Shown here in pieces: positions 9,301 through 18,148 of a DNA stretch of 23,624 bases (its first letter is position 1; each line of letters begins with the position of its first letter). This DNA comes from JAKVAV01 sp047632755 (GTDB lineage Bacteria; Bacteroidota; Bacteroidia; Flavobacteriales_D; Cryomorphaceae): the NCBI GenBank assembly GCA_047632755.1, contig JBLIDT010000039.1, forward strand, positions 1 to 23,624. The letters run 5' to 3'. The position numbers and the translations under genes were made by a program. The notes under the pieces are model-generated. The model was not told the DNA's origin, did not search any database, and was given only the letters and a program-made list of their open reading frames with translations.

Positions 9301-9420
9301 CATCGGTGGCATGCTATCTCTGGGCAATGATTGATAGAGCGCAATTCCCATCACGATGATGGTAGCCACCAATGTGTAGGTGATTCTATTTTTTTCTATT
9401 GAAAACTGCGTAAGATTCAT
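6310..9420 (-). CDS. RND-family efflux pump permease (AcrB/HAE1-like)
   Basis: Predicted 1036-residue inner-membrane pump, the proton-driven component of a tripartite drug or metabolite exporter. It has the duplicated RND layout: a first helix at about 12-31, a large periplasmic loop (about 32-335), a helix bundle (336-495), a helix near 530, a second periplasmic loop to about 860 and a final helix bundle. FPGAAPERVEE (51-61) and the TM4 segment MVDNGIVVAE (399-408, Asp401) are typical. The TM4 pair is Asp-Asn rather than the Asp-Asp of E. coli AcrB, which is common in HAE1-type pumps. The second half contains the matching TM10 signature LAGIIINNAIVLID. It is the last gene of the operon, 82 bases after the adaptor gene. 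Substrate unknown; no heavy-metal signature is evident. Confidence 0.93.
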   Translation of the reverse strand: MNLTQFSIEKNRITYTLVATIIVMGIALYQSLPRDSMPPMTIRIATVVSVFPGAAPERVEELVTDKIEKVVQELPELKEVSSTSRTGLSVVQVELKDDVPEKDLQTVWDRLRRKLDGIQSLPEGVVPIMDDETIGDVYGIVLGVTSDGFSYAEMKEYVDDIKDDLIKLDNAAEVELGGDQDERVFVEFDESRLKEYGLSSQILSSIIASQNILSTGGQINLEDERIVLEPTGNFNALSDISDMLIPVGDGSQLVYLKDITTVKKGYISPPTQKVSVNGNDAITMHVSLKDDANIIDLGLEVDAIKKKWERLLPVGLELHTLSSLDKYVDDQVSSFMVNLLQSVVIVFLVMLVFLGMRTGIIITALIPLVIVTTFMMMGIMNIGINKVSLAALIMALGMMVDNGIVVAETIVVKLESGINRKDAAIQACSELFTPLLISTLTTSAAFLSFYLAQSVMGDIVGPIFLVITIALISSWIISLTVITLLSYQFMKVKPKDAKKSLVDRSIDWLKTYYNKYILVALKHKTKTMVLLVGMFVLAMFGFTKIDFVFFPDSDRNMITVDINMPEGTKIERTTQVVNDIEVFIADSLETSEMKVDGISDWSSYIGEGPSSYDQGYQLDEANSSYGHILVNTSSYEVNQEMVSRLDAFCFNNFPNADIKVAFLGSGPTGDPIEIKVTGDDPDQLSSISEQIKLKLNSIQGTKNIKDDWGPKSKKFIIDIDQVRAQSAGVSSQDIAISLQTVLDGFPTGEYREDDKSIPILMRSDKSQEQTLESIETLNIFSQNTGRNVPLLQVASIRPVWQYAKIKRVDIDRTIAITSQLRAGGNASEVTAAITPWLEEESKNWSEGYTYKFGGDAESTAENMGAVISWLPLCGFIILLLLVIQFNSFRKMIMVYCTIPLSLIGVSVGLLSFQQPFGFMPFLGVIALAGIIINNAIVLIDRMEVEQNDLNRKEIDAVITACLQRFRPILLATFTTVLGLTPLYLTGGEMWEGMAIGIMVGLLFGTIITLFFIPTFYGILYKIDYSDYTFDESLLEE

Positions 9421-9502
9421 AGGAATTGTCTTTGGAATAGAAAGGAGGCTGTAAATGAGGTTTCCACAATGTAAAGGCCGAATTAAATCCGAACGAACAC
9501 CG

Positions 9503-10588
9503 TTAATGCAACCTTACTTCTTGCCCATCAAGTAGTGTTTGTAATCCTGCGATTGCGATCTTATTACCTACCGACAAACCTTTGGTGACTTCAAAGCCTT
9601 TCGACGTTAATTCCCCCACGGTGATGGCTTGTTTTTTCACGAATATCTTCTCGCCTGAGTCGTCTATTAAAAAGACGAAATTCCCTTTGGCATCCTCTCC
9701 CACTGAAGCTGCTGGGATAATCAAAGACTCCTTCGAGGTAGCTGCTTCGCTGAACTGAAAAGTAACATTGGCAGCCATTCCCGATTTGATTCCCTCAGAG
9801 ACATCAATAATTTTTACACTCACAGGATAAGTAGAATTTAGCGGGTCAATGGAAGGAGAGACCTCGGTTATTTGACCCTCAAATTTCTCATCCTTAATCG
9901 ACGAGATATCAATCATCACTTTCATGTCTTTTTTTACTCGATTGATCACGTTTTCGGGCAAACCCAAAGCGATTTTCATATCATCACCTACATTCAAAAC
10001 TGCGATGATTTGTCCAGCAGTCACGTTTTCATCAATTTCAGAATTGACTTGCGCAATGACGCCGCTTTCTGGCGCATAGACGTAACCATAGCGCACTTGC
10101 TCTTCCTGAATTGACACTCCACGGACGGCAGATTCATAACCAGCCTGCGCCGAACGGTAGGAATTTTTCGCAGCCTCATACTCACTCAATGAGGTGCTGC
10201 CTTTCTCGAAAAGCGAACGCACCCGGTCTAAATTCAATTTAGATGTATTCATTTGAGATTGCGCGCTGTTGAGGGAGGACAATGAGTTTTCGTAATTGAG
10301 TCTCGCCTGCACGTTATCGAGCTTGGCCAAAAGGTCTCCCTTCTTCACGATTTGCCCCAGTTTCAAATTAAATTCTGTGATGATACCGTTGTTTCTGAAG
10401 CTCAGATTCACGACTATCTCGGTAGTTGCGGTTCCGCTAAAGGTTCGGGCAAAATCGCTTCCTGAAAGACCAACTTCCAAGTAAGCAACAGGACGCAGCG
10501 CTACCACTTCTTCCGCTTGCCTCTCGCCACAAGAAGCCAGGAAAATTGTCGCTAAAAGCGCACCGCATTTGAGTAAATTATATTTCAT
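9503..10588 (-). CDS. RND efflux periplasmic adaptor (membrane fusion protein), lipoprotein
   Basis: Predicted 361-residue adaptor of the HlyD/AcrA type that bridges the RND pump and the outer-membrane channel. The N-terminus ends in a lipobox, LASC with Cys20, so the mature protein is probably a lipid-anchored periplasmic lipoprotein. In order: first lipoyl half (about 60-95, with GQIVKKGDLLAKLD), an alpha-hairpin (96-160), second lipoyl half (about 167-200, YAPESGVIAQVNSEIDENVTAG split across the turn), a beta-barrel (203-280) and a membrane-proximal domain. Start ATG at 10588 gives a normal signal sequence. It lies 20 bases after the channel gene, indicating co-transcription. Confidence 0.92.
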   Translation of the reverse strand: MKYNLLKCGALLATIFLASCGERQAEEVVALRPVAYLEVGLSGSDFARTFSGTATTEIVVNLSFRNNGIITEFNLKLGQIVKKGDLLAKLDNVQARLNYENSLSSLNSAQSQMNTSKLNLDRVRSLFEKGSTSLSEYEAAKNSYRSAQAGYESAVRGVSIQEEQVRYGYVYAPESGVIAQVNSEIDENVTAGQIIAVLNVGDDMKIALGLPENVINRVKKDMKVMIDISSIKDEKFEGQITEVSPSIDPLNSTYPVSVKIIDVSEGIKSGMAANVTFQFSEAATSKESLIIPAASVGEDAKGNFVFLIDDSGEKIFVKKQAITVGELTSKGFEVTKGLSVGNKIAIAGLQTLLDGQEVRLH

Positions 10589-10608
10589 AATGAACGATTG
10601 TAATGGTC

Positions 10609-12960
10609 TTAGTTTCTATTTTGAACGTATGCGTAAAAGCCTTCTAAAAAAGCTTGATTCTCTTCGGGAGTATGAAGCAAGAAAAAATAGCTCAGGTACC
10701 TTTCTAACTCTATTGAGCTCGCCAAAAAGCTATAGACAGCAGTAATCTTTGCTTGCTGCGCAAAGAGAAAATTATTTTGAGCATCTAAGAGTTGAACGAT
10801 ATTAACAGCCCCATTCGAGTAGGATTCTCGCACCAGCTCGAGGGATTCTTTTGCCGCTTCTTCCGAGATTTTAGAAATCTCAATATTGGCGATCTGATTG
10901 TTCAAATTCAAAATCGCAAAATTCACATTGGCATGGATGTTCAGTTCAATATTCTCCCTGTTTATTCTTAGCTGGTCTTGCTGTATTATTCCAATCTGCC
11001 TGTTTATATTGGTTTGATTTCTATTCACGATCGGAATGGACAAATTGATGCCGATGATGTATGAATCGTTTACTTGTCCAATGCCCAACCCTTCTGGCGG
11101 TGAACTTCCTGCGCCCGATCTATTGAAAGTATGGTTGTATTGGCCTTGAATTGCTGCTCTTGGAATAAAACGACCTGAACTGTTCAACTGAATGTTCCGC
11201 TCATTGGCATTCAAGTTGTAATCCAAAGATTTAATGTCGGGTGAATTCGCAATGGCAAAATCTACCAAATATTCAACGAAAGGCTCACGAAGTGCAGGGT
11301 TGTCTATGAAATTCTTAAACTCTTCGTAATTGTAATTTGACAAGACCCCCCTACCCAATTCAGCATCGTCAACATCGATCTCCATGTTGATCGGATTATT
11401 GAGAAGTTGATTTAGAGAGAAAAAAGCTTGTTCCAATTGGTTTACCGCTTCTACCAAAGCCTGTTTGTTTTGCGCCTTTTCACTTGTGAAACGGAGCACA
11501 TCTGACTTACCCGTTTGACCCGCTTCAAAATTTTGATTGGCAATCTCTAGGTTCTTGCGGGTCAGATTCAAATTCTCATTCTGGATCGACAAATTGGCCT
11601 TTATAATCAACGCATTGAAATACGCGTTTGATGCATTGAAAATAGCATCCAATTCATTTGCATTGTAAAACTCACGCTGCGCTTCTAAAAGATCTTTTTG
11701 TATGGCAATGCTCGCATTCGCCGCTGGAGAATACACCACTTGATCCAACGATATATTTCCTGCGGTAGAATACTCGGGACTGCTACCCAAGGATATTTCA
11801 GCCAATCTAGGGTCTACGTAATTGAAATTGGCATTTCCCGTTATGCTCGGGTAATAGTTGCTCTTGGCCGTTCTTACATCTTGCTCACTGAGCTCAACAT
11901 CCTTTAAAGTTGATTTGAGATTGAGGTTCTCTCCAACCACAGTATTCATTACATCCAATAGATTGTATTGTTTCTCGGAAATGGCATTTTGCATATCCCC
12001 TACAATATTTGTGCTTCCGATGAGGCTAAATTTAAAGGGCATGCCGACAATTTGAGCGGTATTCATATTTACGGTGAGGCGGTTGTTAAATTCGAGTAAT
12101 AATGGCAATTCAGAAAAGTTCGTTCCATTTATATACGATTCTATATTTAATGCAATACGCCTGAAAAAGAGACTGGTACTTTCGAGTGAGCGATTGGTTG
12201 CCATAAACCCATTTTCAACATCTGCTATGCTGGTGCTGGTAAATGATGGTATTTTTTCTTCGATGAGCTTATTGGCGATACTGAAAATATCTGCTTCACT
12301 CAGAGCGAATCCCGAGGCCAAGTAGAAGGCATCTATCTCAGAGTCAATCCTGTTCACGATCTCTTCAGCATTGCTGTAGGGAATGAGTTCATAGCTAACG
12401 CCCATCTCTTCAGATATGCTGTCAAACACCTTGTCGAAGGCCAATACCTCGTAAATGCCCTGCTCTACGGCGATCCCAACATTCGTAAATCCAGTAAGCT
12501 CCTGCAACTGGCTTAAATCACTTGAATATGAAAGTGGGGCGAGCAAGTAGGTGAAGTTGTTGATGCCCGAATTTTTCTTAGCGCTATTCAGATCGTAAAA
12601 GTCATTTGTGACGGCTCCAAATAAGATTGATGGCTTTTTGTGCTCTTCTACTTTAGAAAAAACTTGGTTGTTTATTGCCCCAAAGGCAATAATGATGTCG
12701 GTGCCATTATTGAGTAAGGCAGTGTAGTTGGCTAAGGCCTTATCCAAATTGTATTCATTGACTAAAATGTTTTCATTAGAAAATTTGACAATCGCATCTT
12801 CTCCTACGATTGATATCACCTCAGTCTGCAAAGCAGAAATAAGAGGCTCTATTTCGGGCGTTCTAAAATCGAGCAAAACACCAATATTGTAAGTCTCTTT
12901 TGTCTGCGAAAATGCAGCGGCAGTGATGAAGAGGAATAATGCCGTGATGTACTTTTTCAT
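10609..12960 (-). CDS. fusion of periplasmic substrate-binding-like domain and TolC-type outer-membrane efflux protein
   Basis: Predicted 783-residue secreted protein with two parts. After a signal peptide (residues 1-19, ending AFSQ) comes a domain at about 22-310 resembling the ABC_sub_bind type I periplasmic-binding fold. It opens with a beta strand (YNIGVLLDF), then LLNNGTDIIIAFGAINNQVF (82-101), KPSILFGAVTNDFYD (109-123) and a C-terminal-lobe segment FTNVGIAVEQG (158-168). Residues about 335-783 are an outer-membrane efflux protein with the usual internal repeat. Half one includes NLSIQNENLNLTRKNLEIANQNFEAGQTGKSDVL; half two ends with ESYSNGAVNIVQLLDAQN. As first gene of the operon it supplies the channel for the pump. 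The extra domain suggests substrate capture, but that is inference. Normal TolC proteins are about 430-490 residues. Confidence 0.88.
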   Translation of the reverse strand: MKKYITALFLFITAAAFSQTKETYNIGVLLDFRTPEIEPLISALQTEVISIVGEDAIVKFSNENILVNEYNLDKALANYTALLNNGTDIIIAFGAINNQVFSKVEEHKKPSILFGAVTNDFYDLNSAKKNSGINNFTYLLAPLSYSSDLSQLQELTGFTNVGIAVEQGIYEVLAFDKVFDSISEEMGVSYELIPYSNAEEIVNRIDSEIDAFYLASGFALSEADIFSIANKLIEEKIPSFTSTSIADVENGFMATNRSLESTSLFFRRIALNIESYINGTNFSELPLLLEFNNRLTVNMNTAQIVGMPFKFSLIGSTNIVGDMQNAISEKQYNLLDVMNTVVGENLNLKSTLKDVELSEQDVRTAKSNYYPSITGNANFNYVDPRLAEISLGSSPEYSTAGNISLDQVVYSPAANASIAIQKDLLEAQREFYNANELDAIFNASNAYFNALIIKANLSIQNENLNLTRKNLEIANQNFEAGQTGKSDVLRFTSEKAQNKQALVEAVNQLEQAFFSLNQLLNNPINMEIDVDDAELGRGVLSNYNYEEFKNFIDNPALREPFVEYLVDFAIANSPDIKSLDYNLNANERNIQLNSSGRFIPRAAIQGQYNHTFNRSGAGSSPPEGLGIGQVNDSYIIGINLSIPIVNRNQTNINRQIGIIQQDQLRINRENIELNIHANVNFAILNLNNQIANIEISKISEEAAKESLELVRESYSNGAVNIVQLLDAQNNFLFAQQAKITAVYSFLASSIELERYLSYFFLLHTPEENQAFLEGFYAYVQNRN

Positions 12961-13426
12961 TGATTACCTATTAGGGTTGCTGCTCTATTGGTTCAATCTT
13001 TCGTTGCGAATAATCTTAAACGAAATGTCATTGTCCTGGTCTCCAAAATTCTATTGGGTAAAGAAAAGAATTAAATCGGCTGAAAAAGGTTATCCAGTCC
13101 AAAGGAGATCGCTTTGTTTCATAAGGTTTTACACAGCAATCGGAAAGACTAAATTTATTCTACGAATAAATTCAAAAAGACGCACAAAAAAATAGTCTCA
13201 AATTTCTCGATCATAATATTTTTTCTGGGCGACTTCTCTTTTTTACCACAACCAATTCCCTCTTGGGAAACAAGCTACATTTGTTTTCTGAAAAATCGGT
13301 GCCGCTCCATTCATTGTGTAGGTAAACCGATTAATTCAAAATTTAAACAACGTTATAGGTTTACTCAGTGCTAATTACAGTAGACTTTTTTCATTTTTAA
13401 TCGTGTAATAACTATAAGTGGTTCCG
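12961..13426. promoter_or_regulatory. divergent upstream region of the efflux operon and first CotH gene
   Basis: This 466-base gap separates two diverging transcription units, so it should hold both promoters. I could not find a good match to the Bacteroidota consensus for either. The one distinct structure is a perfect 9-base inverted repeat, AATTTATTC/GAATAAATT, at 13152-13160 and 13164-13172 around a TAC spacer, a size and shape typical of a dimeric regulator site. A 90-codon open frame crossing the left part overlaps the start of the channel gene and looks spurious. Confidence 0.4.
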
Positions 13427-15586
13427 ATGACAAACAAGTCCATTTTCTTCCTCCTACTTTGGTTACTTCCATATACAGCTTGGTGTCAGCCCATTGATCA
13501 TTGGGAGGCAGTAGTCTTAGCAGAAGAGGAATGGGCTTACCGAATTGGAGATTCAGAACCTCCAGCCTCCTGGAATCAACCGGGCTTTAACGATGATGTT
13601 TGGAATGTGGGAGAAGGAGGATTTGGCTATGATGACGGTGATGACAATACGATAATTAGTCCTACTATATCTCTCTACTTACGAAAGGAATTTGAGATAA
13701 TAGACACCTCAATAATCAGCGCAGTTTCCTTTTATGCTGACTTTGACGATGCCTTTGTAGCTTACCTAAATGGCGTTGAAATAGCTCGATCAAATATCGG
13801 TACAAACGGGATTGCTCCTGCATACAATGAAACAGCGACTACTTTCCTGGAAGCACAGCTATACCAAGGCGGACTCCCTAGTCAGTTTACGGTTTCGCAG
13901 GAAGATCTGGACGATCTTTGGAATAACGGCACGAATACGCTGGCTATACAGGTGCATAATGTAGGCTTGAATTCCTCAGATTTTTCGGCTTTGTTCTTTT
14001 TAATAGTCGGCATTAATGACAACTCCAACTCTTATCAGCCAGTGCCCGATTGGTTCATTGAACCCTTTACCTCTTCAAACTTACCCTTGATCTTTATCAA
14101 TACAGGCGGAGCTGATATTCCCGATGAACCAAAAATCGATGCTCAAATGGGTATCATAGACAATGGTCCCAACGAGATTAATTCTTTGACTGATCCTTTC
14201 ACTGATTATAACGGTGACATCGGTATTGAAATCAGAGGCTCATCCTCCATTCTTTTTGAGAAAAAAAGTTTTGGGTTTGAAACCCGACTTCCAGATGGTG
14301 AGAATAACAATGTTTCGCTTCTGGGAATGCCAGAAGAAAATGACTGGATCTTGAATGGACCCTACAGTGATAAAAGCCTCCTTAGAAATGTGCTCTCCTT
14401 CCATATTGGGAATTCCATGGGTCGATATGCGCCCCGCACCCGATGGTGTGAGGTTTTTATCAATGATCAATATGTTGGAGTATACGTCCTGATGGAGAAA
14501 ATTAAAAGAGATAACAACCGAGTAGATATTGCCAATGTAACACCTGAAGATATTTCAGGAGACGAACTCACTGGTGGATACATCTTTAGTGTTGACCGCG
14601 AGGATGAAGGACCTGAGAGCGGCTGGAGTTCGCCCTTTACCGAAGCCGTTTTTTACAAATATCAAGACCCCGATTTTGACGAACTAGCACCTCAACAAAA
14701 AAATTATTTGAGGAACTACGTTACGAATTTCGAGGAAGATATGGATGCCTCGCCCACTGCTGATACCTATGAAGAATATATAGACATACCCTCCTGGATA
14801 GACTATTGGATTGCGACTGAAATTTTCAAGCACATTGATAATTTCAAGTTCAGTTTTTACATGTACAAAAAGAAGGAAAGCAATGGAGGTAAAATCCACT
14901 TTGGCCCGCTATGGGATTTGAATTTAGGGTATGGTAATTTTGACTTTGCTCAGGATCCTGGACCTGAAGGGTGGTCATACATCTGGACAGAATCTGGTTT
15001 CCTACGCCCTTTCTGGGTCTTGGATCTATCGGAAGATCCTGCTATACAAAATGAAATTAACTGCCGCTGGAATGAACTTCGCATTGGAAGCTTACACACC
15101 GACAGTTTGTTGCAGTTTATAGAAGATAATGAAGCCTTTTTGGAAGAGGCTCAGAGTCGGAATTTTGACCGTTGGCCTATACTCGGAACTTATGTATGGC
15201 CCAATAGTTTCGTCGGTGAAACCTACCAAGATGAAATCAACTTCTTAGAAGACTGGCTCACCGAAAGGCTAAATTGGATGGATGAAAATATGCTAGGCGA
15301 TGACTGCCCTTTCGTTTCATCCACTGCTACGAAAATAGTAGCTTCAAACATTGAGGTTTTCCCGAATCCCTTCCAAGACGAAGTCACTTTCAAGCTAAAA
15401 ATTGATTCTCCAGAAGCAGCTCATCTAACGCTTTATGATCCCCTCGGGAAAAGGCTGATGGAAAAAAAACTGGAAAACAATACTGCTCAATCATTTTCAC
15501 TTCAGTATTTGTCTTCCGGACTCTATTTTTACCAGTTGAAGATTGGTGAGCAAGTCTTAGCGTCAGGAAAAGTTGTGAAGGAGTAA
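13427..15586 (+). CDS. secreted CotH-family kinase-like protein with type IX sorting domain
   Basis: Predicted 719-residue secreted protein. A signal peptide (1-20, ending AWCQ) is followed by a beta-sandwich-like region (about 25-195, WAYRIGDSEPPASWNQ and SLYLRKEFEI) of the type found in extracellular Bacteroidota enzymes. The CotH domain (about 217-625) has GIEIRGSSS (266-274), NDWILNGPYSDKSLLRN (305-321), CEVFINDQYVGVYVLMEKIK (341-360), HIDNFKFSFYMYKK (469-482) and GPLWDLNLGYGN (493-504), which align with the kinase-like core. The last 80 residues (IEVFPNPF, 642-649, to VVKE) form a type A C-terminal sorting domain. I took the ATG at 13427; a GTG nine bases earlier is less likely. CotH of Bacillus phosphorylates a spore-coat protein; the target here is unknown. 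Confidence 0.85.
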   Translation: MTNKSIFFLLLWLLPYTAWCQPIDHWEAVVLAEEEWAYRIGDSEPPASWNQPGFNDDVWNVGEGGFGYDDGDDNTIISPTISLYLRKEFEIIDTSIISAVSFYADFDDAFVAYLNGVEIARSNIGTNGIAPAYNETATTFLEAQLYQGGLPSQFTVSQEDLDDLWNNGTNTLAIQVHNVGLNSSDFSALFFLIVGINDNSNSYQPVPDWFIEPFTSSNLPLIFINTGGADIPDEPKIDAQMGIIDNGPNEINSLTDPFTDYNGDIGIEIRGSSSILFEKKSFGFETRLPDGENNNVSLLGMPEENDWILNGPYSDKSLLRNVLSFHIGNSMGRYAPRTRWCEVFINDQYVGVYVLMEKIKRDNNRVDIANVTPEDISGDELTGGYIFSVDREDEGPESGWSSPFTEAVFYKYQDPDFDELAPQQKNYLRNYVTNFEEDMDASPTADTYEEYIDIPSWIDYWIATEIFKHIDNFKFSFYMYKKKESNGGKIHFGPLWDLNLGYGNFDFAQDPGPEGWSYIWTESGFLRPFWVLDLSEDPAIQNEINCRWNELRIGSLHTDSLLQFIEDNEAFLEEAQSRNFDRWPILGTYVWPNSFVGETYQDEINFLEDWLTERLNWMDENMLGDDCPFVSSTATKIVASNIEVFPNPFQDEVTFKLKIDSPEAAHLTLYDPLGKRLMEKKLENNTAQSFSLQYLSSGLYFYQLKIGEQVLASGKVVKE

Positions 15587-15823
15587 ACATTGGACGCTTG
15601 TTTCATTTTCAGCCATTGCCTTGAGTTTCTTGGGCTATTTCAAATTGAAATTAAAGGGCCTTTTTAAACCTTTCTACAATGGACGAGTCTAAGCGTTCTC
15701 AACACTAACTCCATTGGCCTTTAAACCCACCTGTTTTAATCCGATTCACCTGGCTCAGTAACTTATCCCAGGATAAAAACTTTAATTCGCGGCTTTAAAT
15801 TGAGCCCATTAAGATCGATCAAT

Positions 15824-18094
15824 ATGAAAAGAATCGTTGCACTGCTTGCACTTACCTCACTTTCGGTTGGTGGCTTTTCTCAAACGTTTTACGACCAAAA
15901 CACCATTCAGACCATCGAGCTCACATTCGAGCAATCGAATTGGGACGCATTGCTCGACGCCGAAAAAGCCGGTGATGGAAATTACATCATGGCGCAGAGC
16001 GTGTTGATAAATGGATTGGAGTATGACAGCGTCGGCGTGAAGTACAAGGGAAATAGCACCTACAATGTCAATCAAGTCAAGAATCCATTCCATATTGAAC
16101 TGGATACCTACAAGGATCACGAGCACGATGGCTATACCGATATCAAGTTGAGTAATGTGGCCAAGGATCCATCCTTTCTTCGTGAGGTCCTCTCCTACCA
16201 AATTCTGAGAGACTACATGGATGCTCCGCTCTCCAATTATGCCAATGTGCATGTAAATGGAGATTTGATCGGGCTTTACAGCAATTCAGAATCGGTGTCA
16301 AAGAAATTTGCAAATAGCCGATTTGGCTCAAATGACAATGTCTTCATCAAATGCAATCCTGTGGATGGCGCCGGGCCTGGAAGCAACGAATTACCCGATC
16401 TGGTATATTTGGGTCAAGACAGCGGAGACTACGATGAAGCTTATGAGCTCAAGTCTGACTTCGGTTGGGAAGACTTAATCAACCTTTGCGATACATTGGA
16501 AAATCACGTGGATGCCATTGAAGAAATTCTGGATGTAGATCGTGCGCTCTGGATGTTGGCTTTCGACAATATCTTGGTCAATCTAGACAGCTACATTGGC
16601 GGCTTCAAGCAGAACTACTACCTCTACCGCGATGATAACGATCGATTCGTTCCCGTGGTTTGGGATCTCAATGAATCATTCGGAACCTTCTCTATGACAG
16701 GATCGGGCAACCTGAATGGCACAACTGCAAAGCAGCAGATGAGCCATCTTTTGCATGAAAATGACGCCGACTTTCCATTGATTAGTGAGCTACTCAGCAA
16801 TCCATCCTACAAGAAGATGTACCTCGCTCATTGCAAGACCATATTGGAAGATCACTTTTCTAATGACGATCAATACGTCGCAGCGGCTGAAGCACTGCAA
16901 GCGATTATCGCCAACGATGTCCAAGCTGATGACAACAAGTTTTTCAGCTACAACGAATTCCTATCCAATCTCAATTCGGATGTGGGCGGCGGCGGTGGCG
17001 GCCCGGGTGGAATGAGTGCTCCTGGAATTACCAATCTAATGGATGGTCGCTACACCTACTTAATGAATCAGGCCGACTTTACTGCCACACAGCCGAGTAT
17101 CGATAATATAGAACTGTCGAACGAAAGTCCATTTGTAGGGGATGTGCTCATGGTTACGGCTACCATACTGAACGAAAACACGGCCTTTTTGGGTTACCGA
17201 TCAGAACCCAATACCCCATTCCAAAAGACGGACCTATTTGACGACGGCCTACATAACGATGGAGCGGCAAATGACGGTTTCTTCGGCGCAGAAATGCCAA
17301 TTTCAAGCAACTTGGTGGAATACTACCTCTACGCAGAAAACGATGACATCGGCGCCTTTTCACCAACCAATGCCGAGCACGAGTTCTATTCAGTGTCGGC
17401 GACAAATGTGGTGATTGGTGATATCGTGATCAACGAGTTTATGGCTTCCAACGACGCTACGGCCATCGATCAAGACGGCGAATACGACGACTGGGTTGAG
17501 CTTTACAACAGAGGCAGCGAAACGATAGATCTCGAAGGCTACCACTTAAGCGATACTGAAACGGACTTGGGCATTTTCGCTTTTCCCGAAGGCGTATCAC
17601 TAGCACCCGATGATTACATAGTTGTTTGGGCCGATAAGGATCTCGACCAAACAGGATTTCACGCCGATTTCAAACTCTCCGCCAGCGGCGAGTCTATTTA
17701 CCTTTCAGACGCAGAATTTACTCTACTCGATGCCATCACTTTCAACGAGCAAACAACCGATATCTCCTTCGGGCGTTCGCCAAACGGGACTGGGACATTC
17801 CAATTTATGGCACCAACATTCGGTGCCGAAAACGATGTGCCATTGGGTATTGAAGAAGCGGTAAGCCAAGATGGAGCGATGAAGCTCTTCCCAAATCCAA
17901 CGCAAGAAAACTTCACCATCGAACTCTCGGGCTTCAAAGCCGCCGTGCAGGAAGTGCTCGTTTACGGCCTCCAAGGAAAAACCGTATTTCAAGGAACCAT
18001 GCGAGATAAAATCACCATTGACGCGAGCGATTGGACTGCGGGTTTCTACGTGGTAACTGCGGGTAACTTGAGAACGAAATTGGTGGTTTACTAG
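15824..18094 (+). CDS. secreted CotH-family protein with lamin-tail and type IX sorting domains
   Basis: Predicted 756-residue secreted protein. Signal peptide 1-19 (GGFSQ). The CotH domain spans about 28-420: GVKYKGNST (71-79), FLREVLSYQILRDYMDAPLSNYANVHVNGDLIGLY broken over 118-152, NILVNLDSYIGGFKQNYYLYRDD (249-271) and PVVWDLNESFG (287-297). It contains a glycine-rich loop GGGGGGPGG (388-396). Next comes a beta-sandwich-like stretch (about 425-520), then a lamin-tail domain (about 531-665, IVINEFMASND, WVELYNRG). A type A sorting domain closes the protein (MKLFPNPTQENF, 686-697, to LVVY). The start is the ATG at 15824; the frame is open from a TTG at 15800. It follows the first CotH gene by 237 bases, so co-transcription is uncertain. 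It is a distant paralogue with a different domain order. Confidence 0.87.
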   Translation: MKRIVALLALTSLSVGGFSQTFYDQNTIQTIELTFEQSNWDALLDAEKAGDGNYIMAQSVLINGLEYDSVGVKYKGNSTYNVNQVKNPFHIELDTYKDHEHDGYTDIKLSNVAKDPSFLREVLSYQILRDYMDAPLSNYANVHVNGDLIGLYSNSESVSKKFANSRFGSNDNVFIKCNPVDGAGPGSNELPDLVYLGQDSGDYDEAYELKSDFGWEDLINLCDTLENHVDAIEEILDVDRALWMLAFDNILVNLDSYIGGFKQNYYLYRDDNDRFVPVVWDLNESFGTFSMTGSGNLNGTTAKQQMSHLLHENDADFPLISELLSNPSYKKMYLAHCKTILEDHFSNDDQYVAAAEALQAIIANDVQADDNKFFSYNEFLSNLNSDVGGGGGGPGGMSAPGITNLMDGRYTYLMNQADFTATQPSIDNIELSNESPFVGDVLMVTATILNENTAFLGYRSEPNTPFQKTDLFDDGLHNDGAANDGFFGAEMPISSNLVEYYLYAENDDIGAFSPTNAEHEFYSVSATNVVIGDIVINEFMASNDATAIDQDGEYDDWVELYNRGSETIDLEGYHLSDTETDLGIFAFPEGVSLAPDDYIVVWADKDLDQTGFHADFKLSASGESIYLSDAEFTLLDAITFNEQTTDISFGRSPNGTGTFQFMAPTFGAENDVPLGIEEAVSQDGAMKLFPNPTQENFTIELSGFKAAVQEVLVYGLQGKTVFQGTMRDKITIDASDWTAGFYVVTAGNLRTKLVVY

Positions 18095-18148
18095 CCAAGT
18101 AGAGCAGAAATAATCAAGAAGGGGAAATTTCGGCTGCCCCTAATAAAA

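Noticed and set aside
12923..13195. 90-codon plus-strand frame in the divergent region
   Set aside because: Overlaps the signal-peptide region of the channel gene on the other strand and shows no domain or plausible composition.
15637..15668. Palindromes ATTTCAA/TTGAAAT and AAAGG/CCTTT after the first CotH gene
   Set aside because: Both have a single-base spacer, too small for an RNA hairpin loop of useful stability; not called as a terminator.
18120..18141. Possible convergent terminator between the second CotH gene and the HxlR gene (AGGGG and CCCCT)
   Set aside because: Stem of only five pairs with a 12-base loop and no run of T following; too weak to call.
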